Shown: one piece after another, positions 1-8,299 of the stretch
How the letters are laid out: each line of letters starts with the position of its first letter
Position numbering within the stretch: position 1 is the stretch's first letter
Assembly: GCF_014203545.1 (NCBI RefSeq)
Contig: NZ_JACHJG010000011.1
Coordinates: 1 to 64,000, forward strand
Direction: 5' to 3'
DNA length: 64,000 nt
Source of the DNA: Streptomyces netropsis
GTDB taxonomy: Bacteria; Actinomycetota; Actinomycetes; Streptomycetales; Streptomycetaceae
Notes under the pieces: generated by a model
Seen by the model: the letters and a program-made list of their open reading frames with translations, nothing else
Told to the model about the DNA's origin: nothing
The model's database searches: none
Made by a program: the position numbers and the translations under genes

Positions 1-66
1 GCTAAGCCTTTCAGCGCCGATGGTACTGCATGGGGGACCGTGTGGGAGAGTAGGACGCCGCCGAAC
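1..66 (+). rRNA. rrf: 5S ribosomal RNA, 3' end only
   Basis: The first 66 bases match the 3' half of actinobacterial 5S rRNA, including the GTTAAGCC-like segment (here GCTAAGCC), the GGGAGAGTAGGACGCCG block and the terminal GCCGAAC. The gene is cut by the left window edge, so the rest of an rRNA operon should lie upstream. It reads on the plus strand toward the cardiolipin synthase gene and is followed at once by a T-run and a long hairpin. Confidence 0.93.
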
Positions 67-74
67 AATTTTTA

Positions 75-120
75 AGAGTAGCCCCTGTGGGAACCATCTG
101 GTTCCTGCGGGGGCTACTCT
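75..120 (+). terminator. rRNA operon terminator hairpin
   Basis: The arms 75-95 and 100-120 form a 21-bp stem, with a few G-U pairs, around the loop ATCT. The hairpin follows the 5S end by 8 bases. It is the expected intrinsic terminator of the rRNA operon and would insulate the downstream lipid gene from rRNA transcription. A T-run (69-73) precedes rather than follows the stem. Confidence 0.85.
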
Positions 121-245
121 GCGTTTCCGGGCCTTTTTCGCATTGCATAAAAAGCCCTCCCTTGCCCCCCTCTGCACGGAGCGCCGAAGTCTGCGGGTAG
201 GGTCAGGGGGCATCGTTGGTACATATCCCCACAGGAGGCCCCCGG

Positions 246-836
246 GTGGAGGTCCAGGAGACGCGCGTCCAGACCGACCGCGTCCTCACCATCCCGAACA
301 TCCTCAGCATGGCGCGCCTCGTCGGCGTACCCCTCTTCCTGTGGTTGATCCTCCGGGGAAGCGACGGCTGGGCACTGCTCGTGCTGGGACTGAGCGGCAT
401 CAGCGACTACCTCGACGGAAAGCTCGCCCGGCGCTGGAACCAGATCAGCAGCCTCGGCCGGCTTCTCGACCCGGCCGCCGACCGGCTCTACATCCTTTCC
501 ACACTGGCCGGCCTCACCTGGAGGGAGATCCTTCCGGTCTGGCTGACCGCGGCCCTGCTGGCGCGGGAAGCGATGCTGCTGGTCATGGTGTGGATTCTGC
601 GACGCCACGGCTATCCGCCGCCGCAGGTCAACTTCCTCGGCAAGGCAGCCACCTTCAACCTGATGTACGCCTTCCCCTTGCTCCTTCTCAGTGATGGAGA
701 CGGCTGGCCGGCTTCACTCGCTGCTGTTTTCGGATGGGCGTTCGCCGGGTGGGGTACAACCCTGTATTGGTGGGCAGGGATCCTCTACGTGGTCCAGGTC
801 CGCCGACTCGTCAAGGCGGACGCCACCACCGACTGA
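246..836 (+). CDS. CDP-alcohol phosphatidyltransferase, probable cardiolipin synthase
   Basis: This is an integral membrane enzyme of 196 residues. It carries the complete CDP-alcohol phosphatidyltransferase signature: D54, D57-G58, A61-R62, G71, D75 and D79. Four or five hydrophobic segments surround the motif. The position beside an rRNA operon and upstream of the GDP-mannose gene matches the Streptomyces coelicolor eukaryote-type cardiolipin synthase SCO1389, which joins CDP-diacylglycerol to phosphatidylglycerol. That assignment rests on remembered sequence and gene order. A phosphatidylglycerol-phosphate or inositol-phosphate synthase is the alternative. I chose GTG 246 because AGGAGG lies at 233-238; a TTG at 216 in the same frame has no such site. 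The next gene, for GDP-mannose synthesis, is 116 bases downstream. Confidence 0.87.
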   Translation: MEVQETRVQTDRVLTIPNILSMARLVGVPLFLWLILRGSDGWALLVLGLSGISDYLDGKLARRWNQISSLGRLLDPAADRLYILSTLAGLTWREILPVWLTAALLAREAMLLVMVWILRRHGYPPPQVNFLGKAATFNLMYAFPLLLLSDGDGWPASLAAVFGWAFAGWGTTLYWWAGILYVVQVRRLVKADATTD

Positions 837-952
837 CCTCGCCGTTGTTCATGAGCCGCACCAAGGAGCGGAAGCCGTACGCGAGACGCGTCGGCGATCC
901 GAGCGGGTGAAGTCGGAACAGACCGTCGTCTCGCAAGGAGGACGTTTCCGAC

Positions 953-3448
953 ATGAAGGCCGTCGTGATGGCCGGCGGTGAAGGCACCCGCCTTCGCCCC
1001 ATGACCTCGAGCATGCCCAAGCCGCTCCTGCCGGTGGTGAACCGGCCGATCATGGAGCATGTGCTGCGTCTGCTCAAGCGGCACGGGCTCACCGAGACCG
1101 TGGTGACCGTGCAGTTCCTCGCCTCACTCGTCAAGAACTACTTCGGTGACGGCGAGGAACTGGGCATGGAGCTCACCTACGCCAATGAGGAAAAGCCACT
1201 CGGCACGGCGGGCAGTGTCAAGAACGCCGAAGAAGCCCTCAAGGACGATGCCTTTCTGGTCATCTCCGGCGACGCCCTCACTGATTTCGACCTGAGCGAC
1301 CTGATCCGTTTCCACAAGGAGAAGGGCGCACTTGTCACTGTCTGTCTGACGCGGGTACCCAATCCGCTGGAGTTCGGCATCACCATTGTCGACGAGGCGG
1401 GCAAGGTCGAGCGTTTCCTGGAGAAGCCCACCTGGGGCCAGGTCTTCTCCGACACCGTCAATACGGGCATCTACGTCATGGAGCCCGAGGTTTTCGACTA
1501 CGTCCGGCCCGATGTGCCCGTCGACTGGTCGGGCGATGTCTTCCCGCAGCTGATGAAGGAAGGCAAGCCGATCTACGGCTATATCGCCGAGGGCTATTGG
1601 GAGGACGTCGGTACCCATGAAAGCTATGGCAAGGCCCAGGCCGACGTGCTCGAAGGCAAGGTCGATGTGGACATCGACGGCTTCGAGATCTCGCCCGGGG
1701 TCTGGGTGGCCGAGGGCGCCGAGGTCCACTCGGACGCGGTCCTGCGCGGTCCGCTCTACATCGGTGACTACGCGAAGGTCGAAGCGGGCGCGGAGATCCG
1801 TGAGCACACGGTGGTGGGCTCCAACGTCGTCGTGAAGAGCGGTGCCTTCCTCCACAAGGCCGTGGTGCACGACAACGTCTACATCGGCCCGCAGAGCAAT
1901 CTGCGCGGCTGCGTCATCGGCAAGAACACCGACATCATGCGCGCCGCCCGGATCGAGGACGGCGCCGTCATCGGGGACGAGTGCCTCGTCGGTGAGGAAT
2001 CGATTATTCAGGGCAACGTCCGGGTCTATCCCTTCAAGACCATCGAGGCGGGCGCGTTCGTCAACACCTCGGTCATCTGGGAGTCCCGCGGCCAGGCCCA
2101 TCTCTTCGGGACCCGTGGTGTCTCCGGCATCCTCAACGTGGAGATCACCCCCGAACTCGCGGTGCGGCTCGCCGGTGCGTACGCGACGACGCTCAAGAAG
2201 GGCTCCACGGTCACCACGGCTCGCGACCACTCCCGTGGCGCGCGGGCGCTCAAGCGCGCGGTGATCTCCGCGCTGCAGGCCAGTGCCATAGACGTACGGG
2301 ACCTGGAAAACGTACCGCTGCCGGTCGCCCGGCAGCAGACCGCGCGGGGCAGCGCCGGCGGAATCATGATCCGTACGTCACCGGGCGTGCCGGACTCGGT
2401 GGACATCATGTTCTTCGACGAGCGTGGCGCCGACCTCTCCCAGGCCGGGCAGCGCAAGCTCGACCGGGTCTACGCCCGGCAGGAGTACCGACGGGCCTTC
2501 CCGGGCGAGATCGGTGACCTGTCCTTCCCGTCCAGCGTCTACGACTCGTACACGGGCTCGCTCCTGCGGTCGGTGGACACGACCGGGGTCGCCGAGTCGG
2601 GGCTCAAGGTCGTCATCGACGCCTCGAACGGCAGCGCGGGGCTTGTTCTGCCCAGCCTGCTCGGCAAGCTCGGCGTGGACGCCCTCATCATCAACCCCGG
2701 CCTCGACGAGGCGCATCCGACCGAGACCGCCGACACCCGGCGGTCCGGCCTCGTGCGGCTCGGGGAGATCGTCGCTTCGGCGCGGGCCGCGTTCGGAGTG
2801 CGGTTCGACCCGGTGGGCGAGCGGATCTCGCTCGTCGACGAGCGCGGCCGCATCGTCGAGGACGACCGCGCCCTGCTGGTCCTGCTGGACCTGGTCGCCG
2901 CCGAGCGGCGCAGCGGGCGGGTGGCGCTCCCGGTGACCACGACCCGGATCGCCGAGCAGGTGGCCGCGTACCACGGTACCCAGGTCGAGTGGACGACCAC
3001 GTCGCCCGACGATCTGACCCGGGTCGGTCGCGCGGAGTCGACGATCTTCGGCGGGGACGGACGCGGGGGGTTCATCGTCCCGGAGTCCAGCAGCGTCTTC
3101 GACGGTACGGCGGCGTTCGTACGCCTCATCGGTCTGGTGGCGCGTACGCAGCTCACCCTCAGCCAGATAGACGCACGCATTCCGCGGGCGCATGTGCTGC
3201 GACGTGACCTGGCCACCCCGTGGGCGGTCAAGGGACTCGTCATGCGGCATGTGGTCGAGGCGGCCGGGGACCGCTCGGTCGACACGACCGACGGTGTGCG
3301 GGTGGTCGAGGCCGACGGGCGCTGGGTGATGGTCCTGCCCGACCCGGCCGAGGCGGTGACGCACCTGTGGGCGGAGGGCCCGGACGACGCCTCCGCGCAG
3401 GCCCTGCTGGACGAGTGGTCGGCGATCGTGGACGGCGCCGGGCGCTGA
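953..3448 (+). CDS. manC: Mannose-1-phosphate guanylyltransferase with PMM-like C-terminal domain
   Basis: An 831-residue cytoplasmic protein that should make GDP-mannose from mannose 1-phosphate and GTP, feeding protein O-mannosylation and lipomannan-type glycans. Residues 1-235 are a nucleotidyltransferase domain with the signature GGEGTRLRP at 8-16. Residues 250-370 are left-handed beta-helix hexapeptide repeats. Residues 380-831 resemble the phosphomannomutase/phosphoglucomutase fold. The mutase active-site serine loop (TASHNP type) is not visible: the matching stretch reads IRTSPGVP. The mutase half is therefore probably non-catalytic, as in other actinobacterial members. AAGGAGG at 931-937 supports the ATG start. 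The equivalent S. coelicolor gene is SCO1388, again next to the cardiolipin synthase gene. Confidence 0.9.
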   Translation: MKAVVMAGGEGTRLRPMTSSMPKPLLPVVNRPIMEHVLRLLKRHGLTETVVTVQFLASLVKNYFGDGEELGMELTYANEEKPLGTAGSVKNAEEALKDDAFLVISGDALTDFDLSDLIRFHKEKGALVTVCLTRVPNPLEFGITIVDEAGKVERFLEKPTWGQVFSDTVNTGIYVMEPEVFDYVRPDVPVDWSGDVFPQLMKEGKPIYGYIAEGYWEDVGTHESYGKAQADVLEGKVDVDIDGFEISPGVWVAEGAEVHSDAVLRGPLYIGDYAKVEAGAEIREHTVVGSNVVVKSGAFLHKAVVHDNVYIGPQSNLRGCVIGKNTDIMRAARIEDGAVIGDECLVGEESIIQGNVRVYPFKTIEAGAFVNTSVIWESRGQAHLFGTRGVSGILNVEITPELAVRLAGAYATTLKKGSTVTTARDHSRGARALKRAVISALQASAIDVRDLENVPLPVARQQTARGSAGGIMIRTSPGVPDSVDIMFFDERGADLSQAGQRKLDRVYARQEYRRAFPGEIGDLSFPSSVYDSYTGSLLRSVDTTGVAESGLKVVIDASNGSAGLVLPSLLGKLGVDALIINPGLDEAHPTETADTRRSGLVRLGEIVASARAAFGVRFDPVGERISLVDERGRIVEDDRALLVLLDLVAAERRSGRVALPVTTTRIAEQVAAYHGTQVEWTTTSPDDLTRVGRAESTIFGGDGRGGFIVPESSSVFDGTAAFVRLIGLVARTQLTLSQIDARIPRAHVLRRDLATPWAVKGLVMRHVVEAAGDRSVDTTDGVRVVEADGRWVMVLPDPAEAVTHLWAEGPDDASAQALLDEWSAIVDGAGR

Positions 3449-3498
3449 CCGGCGCGAAGCGAGGTACCGGACAGCGGTACCCGAGAGAGTCAACGGGA

Positions 3499-3552
3499 CG
3501 TCGTCTCCCCGGTCCGGATCCGGCACGCCGGTGGGGCCATTGGGAGACGACG
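3499..3552. terminator. Long inverted repeat downstream of manC
   Basis: CGTCGTCTCCC at 3499-3509 is the exact reverse complement of GGGAGACGACG at 3542-3552. The 32-base interval contains smaller GC hairpins. The repeat lies between the manC stop and the DUF881 start and would form an 11-bp stem. A terminator, or an element separating the two transcription units, is the simplest reading. There is no T-run. Confidence 0.5.
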
Positions 3553-3577
3553 GCTCCGACGTGCGACGATGTGCGGC

Positions 3578-4498
3578 ATGTCGCAGCAGCCCCCCGTTCG
3601 GAGCACCGCATCGCCGGCTCCGCGCCCCGATGCCTCCATGTCGCTGCTGACCAATGTCATGGACCACAGCCTCGACGACGGTTACGCGGAGGCGGCCGCC
3701 CGGCGCGCGGAGGGCGGCAAGGGGCTGCCGAACACGCTGCGCGCCAAGTTGGGGCTCGCCGCCGCCCTGTTGCTGGCCGCGGCGGTGGTGACGCTCGGTG
3801 CCGCGCAGGCGCGGATAGCGGCACCCACCCTGGCCAAGGAGCGCCAGCAGCTCATCGACCGGATCGAGACCGAGACCACGGCCGCGGACAACCTGCAGAA
3901 GAATGTCGACACTCTGCGCGACGCGGTCGGCACGAAGCAGCGTGACGTCCTGGAGAAACACGGCGGGGACAGCGCCGAGTTGGTGTCGCTGCTCGCGGGG
4001 GCCACTCCGGTGCGCGGCCCCGGGGTCAAGGTGGTCGTCGACGACGCCAAGCAGACCAAGCAGAGCGGCGCCGGGGGACCGCGCGAAAGCACCGGATTCT
4101 CCGACACGGGCCGGGTGCGCGACCGTGATATGCAACGCATCGTCAACGGTCTGTGGCAGTCCGGCGCCGAGGCGATCGCCGTCAACGGACAGCGGCTGAC
4201 GGCGCTGTCGGCGATCAGGGCCGCCGGTGACGCCATACTGGTCGACAACAAACCGCTGGTACCGCCCTACACGGTGCTGGCGATCGGCGACGGGCAGCGG
4301 CTGAGCACCGCTTTCCAGGACAGTGCCGACGGACAGTATCTGCATGTTCTCCAGCAGAATTACGGCGTCCGGGCCAGCATTTCCGCCGAGGGTGAGGTCC
4401 GGTTGCCGGCCGCGCCGAGCCTGCTCGTACGTACCGCACAGCCGCAGGGCGGTGGCGCGGAGAAACGCGGCACCGACACAGGGAAGGGCACATCGTGA
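3578..4498 (+). CDS. DUF881 family membrane protein (first copy)
   Basis: A 306-residue protein with one predicted transmembrane helix near residues 58-80 (Ala/Leu-rich after KLGL). A short coiled coil follows, then the extracytoplasmic DUF881 domain with its marker segments RGPGVKVVVDDA and WQSGAEAIAVNGQRLT. No enzyme activity is known for the family. The gene is the first of a DUF881 - small basic protein - DUF881 trio and overlaps the next gene by 4 bases (GTGA), so the three are translationally coupled. The trio lies between lipid/glycan genes and the FHA/MerR genes, as in mycobacteria, which suggests a cell-envelope or division role. An in-frame ATG at 3569 would add three residues. Confidence 0.88.
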   Translation: MSQQPPVRSTASPAPRPDASMSLLTNVMDHSLDDGYAEAAARRAEGGKGLPNTLRAKLGLAAALLLAAAVVTLGAAQARIAAPTLAKERQQLIDRIETETTAADNLQKNVDTLRDAVGTKQRDVLEKHGGDSAELVSLLAGATPVRGPGVKVVVDDAKQTKQSGAGGPRESTGFSDTGRVRDRDMQRIVNGLWQSGAEAIAVNGQRLTALSAIRAAGDAILVDNKPLVPPYTVLAIGDGQRLSTAFQDSADGQYLHVLQQNYGVRASISAEGEVRLPAAPSLLVRTAQPQGGGAEKRGTDTGKGTS

Positions 4499-4827
4499 TC
4501 GCCGTATTGGGCCTCATCGTGGGAGTCGTGGTCGGACTGTTCGTCCGTCCCGTGGTGCCGACGGTGGTCGAGCCCTACCTTCCCATCGCTGTCGTGGCGG
4601 CACTCGACGCGGTGTTCGGCGGCCTTCGGGCGATGCTGGACGGAATCTTCGACGACAAGGTCTTCGTCGTCTCCTTCCTGTCCAACGTGGTCGTGGCCGC
4701 GCTGATCGTCTTCCTCGGTGACAAGCTCGGTGTCGGCGCGCAGCTCTCCACCGGTGTCGTGGTCGTCCTGGGTATCCGTATCTTCTCCAACGCGGCCGCC
4801 ATCCGGCGGCACGTGTTCCGGGCGTGA
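4495..4827 (+). CDS. sbp: Small basic protein family (DUF1290)
   Basis: A 110-residue, highly hydrophobic protein with three probable membrane helices (about residues 2-20, 28-45 and 58-95) and a basic C-terminal tail (RRHVFRA). It matches the small-basic-protein/DUF1290 family, which in actinobacteria and firmicutes sits beside DUF881 or division genes. Its function is not established. The GTG start overlaps the stop of the preceding DUF881 gene by 4 bases. Its own stop overlaps a possible GTG start of the second DUF881 gene. Coupled translation and the flanking partners suggest the three products form one membrane complex. Confidence 0.88.
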   Translation: MIAVLGLIVGVVVGLFVRPVVPTVVEPYLPIAVVAALDAVFGGLRAMLDGIFDDKVFVVSFLSNVVVAALIVFLGDKLGVGAQLSTGVVVVLGIRIFSNAAAIRRHVFRA

Positions 4828-4832
4828 GGCCG

Positions 4833-5864
4833 ATGAGCAGCGACGACACGCCGGAGAAGTCCGGAAAGCCGGAGCCGATCGAGGAGCCGGAGCAGCAGCG
4901 GGCGCCCGAAGGGCCCAGCGGACAAGCTGACAAGGGCGACGAGGCCGAGAAGGCACCGCAGCCCGACGAAGCCGCAGCGTCCGAAAAACCGGACAAGCCG
5001 GACGAGGTGAGCCGGCCCGAGCGACCGGAACAGCCGGATCGGTCGGAACAGCCGGAACAGCCGGAGCGGCCGGAACCCGCGCCGCCCGAGGACGACACGC
5101 CCGAACCCGTGACGTCGGCGGAAGAGCCTGCCGGGGCCGGGCCGTTGACCGGTCGTCAACGGCTCGCCAAGGGGCTGTGGCCCCCGAGGCTGACGCGGGC
5201 GCAGCTCATCGTGGCGCTGCTGCTGTGCGTGCTCGGACTGGGCCTGGCCATCCAGGTCCGGTCGACCAACGACAGCAGTGCCCTGCGCGGAGCCCGCCAG
5301 GAGGACCTGGTGCGGATCCTGGACGAGTTGGACAACCGCACGAAGCGGCTGGAGGACGAGAAACGGCGGCTGGAGAACCAGCAGTCGGAGCTGGAGAGCA
5401 GCTCCAACCAGGCCGCCGAGGCGCGTAAGCAGACCGAGCAGAAAGAGGGACAGCTCGGTGTGCTCGCCGGCACGGTGGCGGCCCGAGGGCCCGGCATCCA
5501 GCTGACGGTCAGCGACACCAAGGGCAAGGTCGAGGCGGACATGCTGCTCGACGCGATCCAGGAGCTGCGCGCCGCGGGTGCGGAGGCGATCCAGATCAAC
5601 AACGTCCGGGTGGTCGCCGACACCTATTTCTCGGGTGCCGCGGGCCGGGTGGAGATCGACGGCAAGAAGGTCTCGCAGCCCTACCGGTTCAAGGTCATCG
5701 GCAAGCCGCAGGACCTGGAGCCGGCTCTGAACATCCCCGGGGGTGTGGTGCAGACTCTGGAGAAGGAGCAGGCGGGCGTGGCGGTGGCCCGGTCTGAGAA
5801 GATCATTGTGGATGCCTTGCGCCCGGCGAAGCGGCCTGACTACGCTCGGTCGTCATCGCAGTGA
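4833..5864 (+). CDS. DUF881 family protein with long acidic N-terminal tail (second copy)
   Basis: About 343 residues. The first ~125 are a disordered acidic, Pro/Glu-rich cytoplasmic tail with repeated EQPE/RPEQP-type units. A transmembrane helix follows (about 127-148, starting LTRAQLIVALLLC). Next is a Glu/Lys-rich coiled coil (about 160-205) and then the extracytoplasmic DUF881 domain with the marker segment AAGAEAIQINN. The N-terminal tail distinguishes it from the first copy and could bind cytoplasmic partners. ATG 4833 is preferred; a GTG at 4824 in the same frame overlaps the upstream stop. The gene ends the trio, and a 190-bp gap precedes the FHA gene. Confidence 0.87.
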   Translation: MSSDDTPEKSGKPEPIEEPEQQRAPEGPSGQADKGDEAEKAPQPDEAAASEKPDKPDEVSRPERPEQPDRSEQPEQPERPEPAPPEDDTPEPVTSAEEPAGAGPLTGRQRLAKGLWPPRLTRAQLIVALLLCVLGLGLAIQVRSTNDSSALRGARQEDLVRILDELDNRTKRLEDEKRRLENQQSELESSSNQAAEARKQTEQKEGQLGVLAGTVAARGPGIQLTVSDTKGKVEADMLLDAIQELRAAGAEAIQINNVRVVADTYFSGAAGRVEIDGKKVSQPYRFKVIGKPQDLEPALNIPGGVVQTLEKEQAGVAVARSEKIIVDALRPAKRPDYARSSSQ

Positions 5865-6054
5865 GGCGGGCATGGATGAGGGCTCCACGGGGAGCGTGGG
5901 AGGTTGCGGGGGGTCGGCGCACCAAGTTGGGGGCGCGTGGTGGAAACTGTGAGCTGACCACGGACGTTGTAGAGGTGTCCGGGTCGGACGGTGTGTGCAT
6001 CGAGGGTTTGTCCTGCCCCACGGGCGGGTCTGTTTCGGTCAAGGGGAATCGCCC

Positions 6055-6834
6055 GTGAAGTTGTTTGGGAAGTTGTTCGGCAAGAGCGCACGCCAGGACG
6101 GCGGCTCCGCCCGTCACAGGGCGTCGCGTCCGTCGGAAGGCGGCGAGGGGGCCCAGGAAGGTCGCCCTCTGTTCCGGGATCAGGTGGGTGCCCCCGGAGG
6201 TGGTGTCCCTGGCGGTCAGGGCGCGCCCTCTGTTGACCCTGCCGCAGCCGGACGCATAGGTTTCGGAGCACCAGAGGCCTCAAGTGCGGGTGGAGGGTTT
6301 GCCTTGCCGGTCTGTACGAGGTGTGGTCACCGGGCCGGCGAGGCCAGCCGGTTCTGTTCCAACTGCGGTGCGCCGCTGCGGCCCGGCGCCGCTGCCGAGC
6401 GCGCCTCCGAGACGACCTCGACCATCTCCATCTCCGGTCTCGAGGCGTACGACTCGGAGACCACCGGGCAGACGCCGATTCCGTCGCTCTCCCCGGAGGC
6501 CCAGGCGGCCGTCGACGCGCTGCCGCTGGGCTCGGCGCTGCTGGTGGTCAGGCGAGGTCCGAATTCGGGCAGCCGCTTCCTGCTGGACGGCGACGTGACC
6601 ACCGCGGGCCGTCACCCGCAGAGCGACATCTTCCTCGACGACGTCACGGTCTCGCGACGGCACGTGGAGTTCCGCAGAGGACAGGACGGCGGTTTCACCG
6701 TCACGGACGTCGGCAGCCTCAACGGCACGTACGTCAACCGGGAGCGCATCGACACGGTTCCGCTGTCGAACGGCGACGAGGTGCAGATCGGTAAGTACCG
6801 TCTGGTCTTCTACGGCAGCCAGCGCGGCATCTGA
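6055..6834 (+). CDS. garA: GarA/OdhI-like FHA domain protein with zinc ribbon
   Basis: A 259-residue protein. It has a Gly/Ser-rich N-terminus, a zinc-ribbon-like cluster C87-x2-C90-x10-C101-x2-C104, a phospho-acceptor motif E119-T120-T121-S122, and a C-terminal FHA domain (about 160-255) with GRHPQSDI, SRRH and LNGTYVN. GarA/OdhI proteins are phosphorylated on the ETT motif by PknB/PknG kinases and then inhibit 2-oxoglutarate dehydrogenase and glutamate dehydrogenase. That role is inferred here from the motif and gene order. A second ETT follows at 135-137. GTG 6055 was chosen because AAGGGGAA lies just upstream. The extra N-terminal half is absent from mycobacterial GarA, which is about 160 residues. 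Confidence 0.85.
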   Translation: MKLFGKLFGKSARQDGGSARHRASRPSEGGEGAQEGRPLFRDQVGAPGGGVPGGQGAPSVDPAAAGRIGFGAPEASSAGGGFALPVCTRCGHRAGEASRFCSNCGAPLRPGAAAERASETTSTISISGLEAYDSETTGQTPIPSLSPEAQAAVDALPLGSALLVVRRGPNSGSRFLLDGDVTTAGRHPQSDIFLDDVTVSRRHVEFRRGQDGGFTVTDVGSLNGTYVNRERIDTVPLSNGDEVQIGKYRLVFYGSQRGI

Positions 6835-6852
6835 CCCCGCGAGGGAAGGGCC

Positions 6853-7623
6853 ATGCTTCGAACATCGTCGGGCGGTACCGGATCCTCCGGTACCGCCGGC
6901 GCGGACGGCCGACTGGTGAGCATCGGCACGGTGCTCAACCTGCTGCGGGACGAGTTTCCCGAGGTCACCATCTCCAAGATCCGATTCCTGGAGGCGGAGG
7001 GCCTGGTCGAGCCGCAGCGCACCCCGTCCGGCTACCGCAAGTTCAGTGCGGAGGACGTGGAGCGACTGGGGTTCGTGCTGCGCATGCAGCGTGACCACTA
7101 CCTTCCGCTCAAGGTCATCCGGGAGCAGCTGGACGCCCTGGCCCGGGGCGAGCGGGTCCAGCTGCCCGCGCCGGGGCAGCAGCGGGACGCTCTCGACGCC
7201 CCGGTGGACCCCATCGGTCCGGAGGCCGTGGAGGCCGGCTCGAAGCCGCCTGTGGCCACGCGCATCGGCCGTGCCGAGCTGCTGGCGGTCACCGGCGTCA
7301 CCGAGCCCGAGCTCGGTGAATGGGAGTCGTACGGCCTGATCGGCGCCCACCCGGACGGTGGATTCGACGTCGATTCGGTCGCCGTGGCCAAGCTCGTCGC
7401 GGATCTGGGCCGTTTCGGCCTGGAACCCCGGCACCTTCGCGCCATGAAAGCCGCCGCCGACCGCGAGGCCGGACTGGTCGAACAGGTGGTCGCACCCCTG
7501 CGGCGACACCGCAATCCGCAGACCAGGGCGCACGCCGAGGCCACCGCGCGGGAGCTGGCCGCGCTGTCCGTACGGCTCCACGCGGCCCTTGTGCGCAGCG
7601 CCCTGCACCCGCGTCCGCACTGA
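6853..7623 (+). CDS. ftsR: MerR-family regulator, FtsR-like
   Basis: A 256-residue regulator with an N-terminal MerR helix-turn-helix (about residues 17-85, including LNLLRDEFPEVTISKIRFLE and PSGYRKFS) and a second winged-helix-like half (about 135-195). It lacks the cysteine cluster of metal-sensing MerR proteins. The position directly after the FHA gene and before the bifunctional nuclease equals Rv1828 of mycobacteria and FtsR of Corynebacterium glutamicum, an activator of ftsZ. The symbol rests on that synteny. The start is 18 bases after the FHA stop with GAGGGAAGG upstream, so the two genes are probably cotranscribed. Confidence 0.85.
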   Translation: MLRTSSGGTGSSGTAGADGRLVSIGTVLNLLRDEFPEVTISKIRFLEAEGLVEPQRTPSGYRKFSAEDVERLGFVLRMQRDHYLPLKVIREQLDALARGERVQLPAPGQQRDALDAPVDPIGPEAVEAGSKPPVATRIGRAELLAVTGVTEPELGEWESYGLIGAHPDGGFDVDSVAVAKLVADLGRFGLEPRHLRAMKAAADREAGLVEQVVAPLRRHRNPQTRAHAEATARELAALSVRLHAALVRSALHPRPH

Positions 7624-7664
7624 CCGGAGGGCGGCCCGACTACCCAAACCTGCCGGGCACGTCC

Positions 7665-7676
7665 TAGGGTTGCTGT
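7665..7676 (+). promoter_or_regulatory. -10 element for a leaderless bifunctional nuclease mRNA
   Basis: TAGGGT at 7665-7670 ends six bases before the GTG start at 7677. This is the usual spacing for leaderless transcripts in Streptomyces. No ribosome binding site stands before the GTG. The -35 region is weak. Confidence 0.45.
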
Positions 7677-8150
7677 GTGAACGAGCTCGATGTCGTGGGT
7701 GTCCGGGTGGAAATGCCCTCCAACCAGCCGATCGTGCTCCTGCGTGAAGTGGGAGGCGACCGCTACCTCCCCATTTGGATCGGACCGGGGGAGGCGACGG
7801 CCATTGCCTTCGCCCAGCAGGGCATGGCCCCCGCCCGCCCGCTGACGCACGACCTCTTCAAGGACGTGCTGGACGCAGTGGGGCAGCAGCTCACGGAGGT
7901 CCGCATCACGGACCTGCGTGAAGGGGTCTTCTACGCGGAGCTGGTCTTCGCCAGCGGCGTGGAGGTCAGTGCCCGGCCGTCCGACGCCATAGCGCTGGCG
8001 CTGCGCACGGGCACGCCGATCTACGGCAGTGACGGGGTGCTGGACGACGCGGGAATCGCCATCCCGGACGAGCAGGAGGACGAGGTGGAGAAGTTCCGCG
8101 AGTTCCTCGACCAGATCTCGCCGGAGGACTTCGGCACCAACAGCCAGTGA
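7677..8150 (+). CDS. Bifunctional nuclease family protein (DUF151)
   Basis: A 157-residue protein matching the bifunctional nuclease (BFN/DUF151) family along its length. Visible features are the N-terminal VVGVRVEMPSNQPIVLL strand region, the PIWIGPGEATAIAFA motif and the SDAIALALRTGTPIY motif. Plant homologues have RNase and DNase activity, while the bacterial substrate is unknown. The short acidic C-terminal tail is typical of actinobacteria. The gene lies between two MerR genes, as Rv1829 does in mycobacteria. The GTG start has no Shine-Dalgarno sequence and is preceded by a -10 box, so the mRNA is probably leaderless. Confidence 0.9.
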   Translation: MNELDVVGVRVEMPSNQPIVLLREVGGDRYLPIWIGPGEATAIAFAQQGMAPARPLTHDLFKDVLDAVGQQLTEVRITDLREGVFYAELVFASGVEVSARPSDAIALALRTGTPIYGSDGVLDDAGIAIPDEQEDEVEKFREFLDQISPEDFGTNSQ

Positions 8151-8244
8151 GGCGTGCCCGCGGTTCCCGTAGGGGCGGCCGCGGCGCATTCGAGTAGCCC
8201 TTCCCGGCGCTGGGACACGTAAAACCACTCTCTGGGTGATTATC

Positions 8245-8299
8245 ACTCGGCGTGCCGAGTGTGGCGATCGTTGACGCACCCCGAGTGACTGCCTACCGT
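8245..8299 (+). promoter_or_regulatory. Promoter and probable operator of the second MerR gene
   Basis: TTGACG (8271-8276), a 17-bp spacer and TACCGT (8294-8299) form a good vegetative promoter about 30 bases before the GTG at 8330. Just upstream is the palindrome ACTCGGC-GT-GCCGAGT (8245-8260). Its half-site CCGAGTG (8255-8261) recurs inside the spacer (8281-8287). A dimeric repressor or activator, most simply the downstream MerR protein itself, could bind both. Confidence 0.6.

Noticed and set aside
216..245. Upstream TTG start for the cardiolipin synthase gene.
   Set aside because: GTG 246 has AGGAGG at the correct distance, and the TTG has none.
5942..5966. GGAAA...GTT resembling a SigR/ECF promoter before the FHA gene.
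   Set aside because: The spacing is one base off the SigR consensus and the -35 has a mismatch, so it is within chance expectation.
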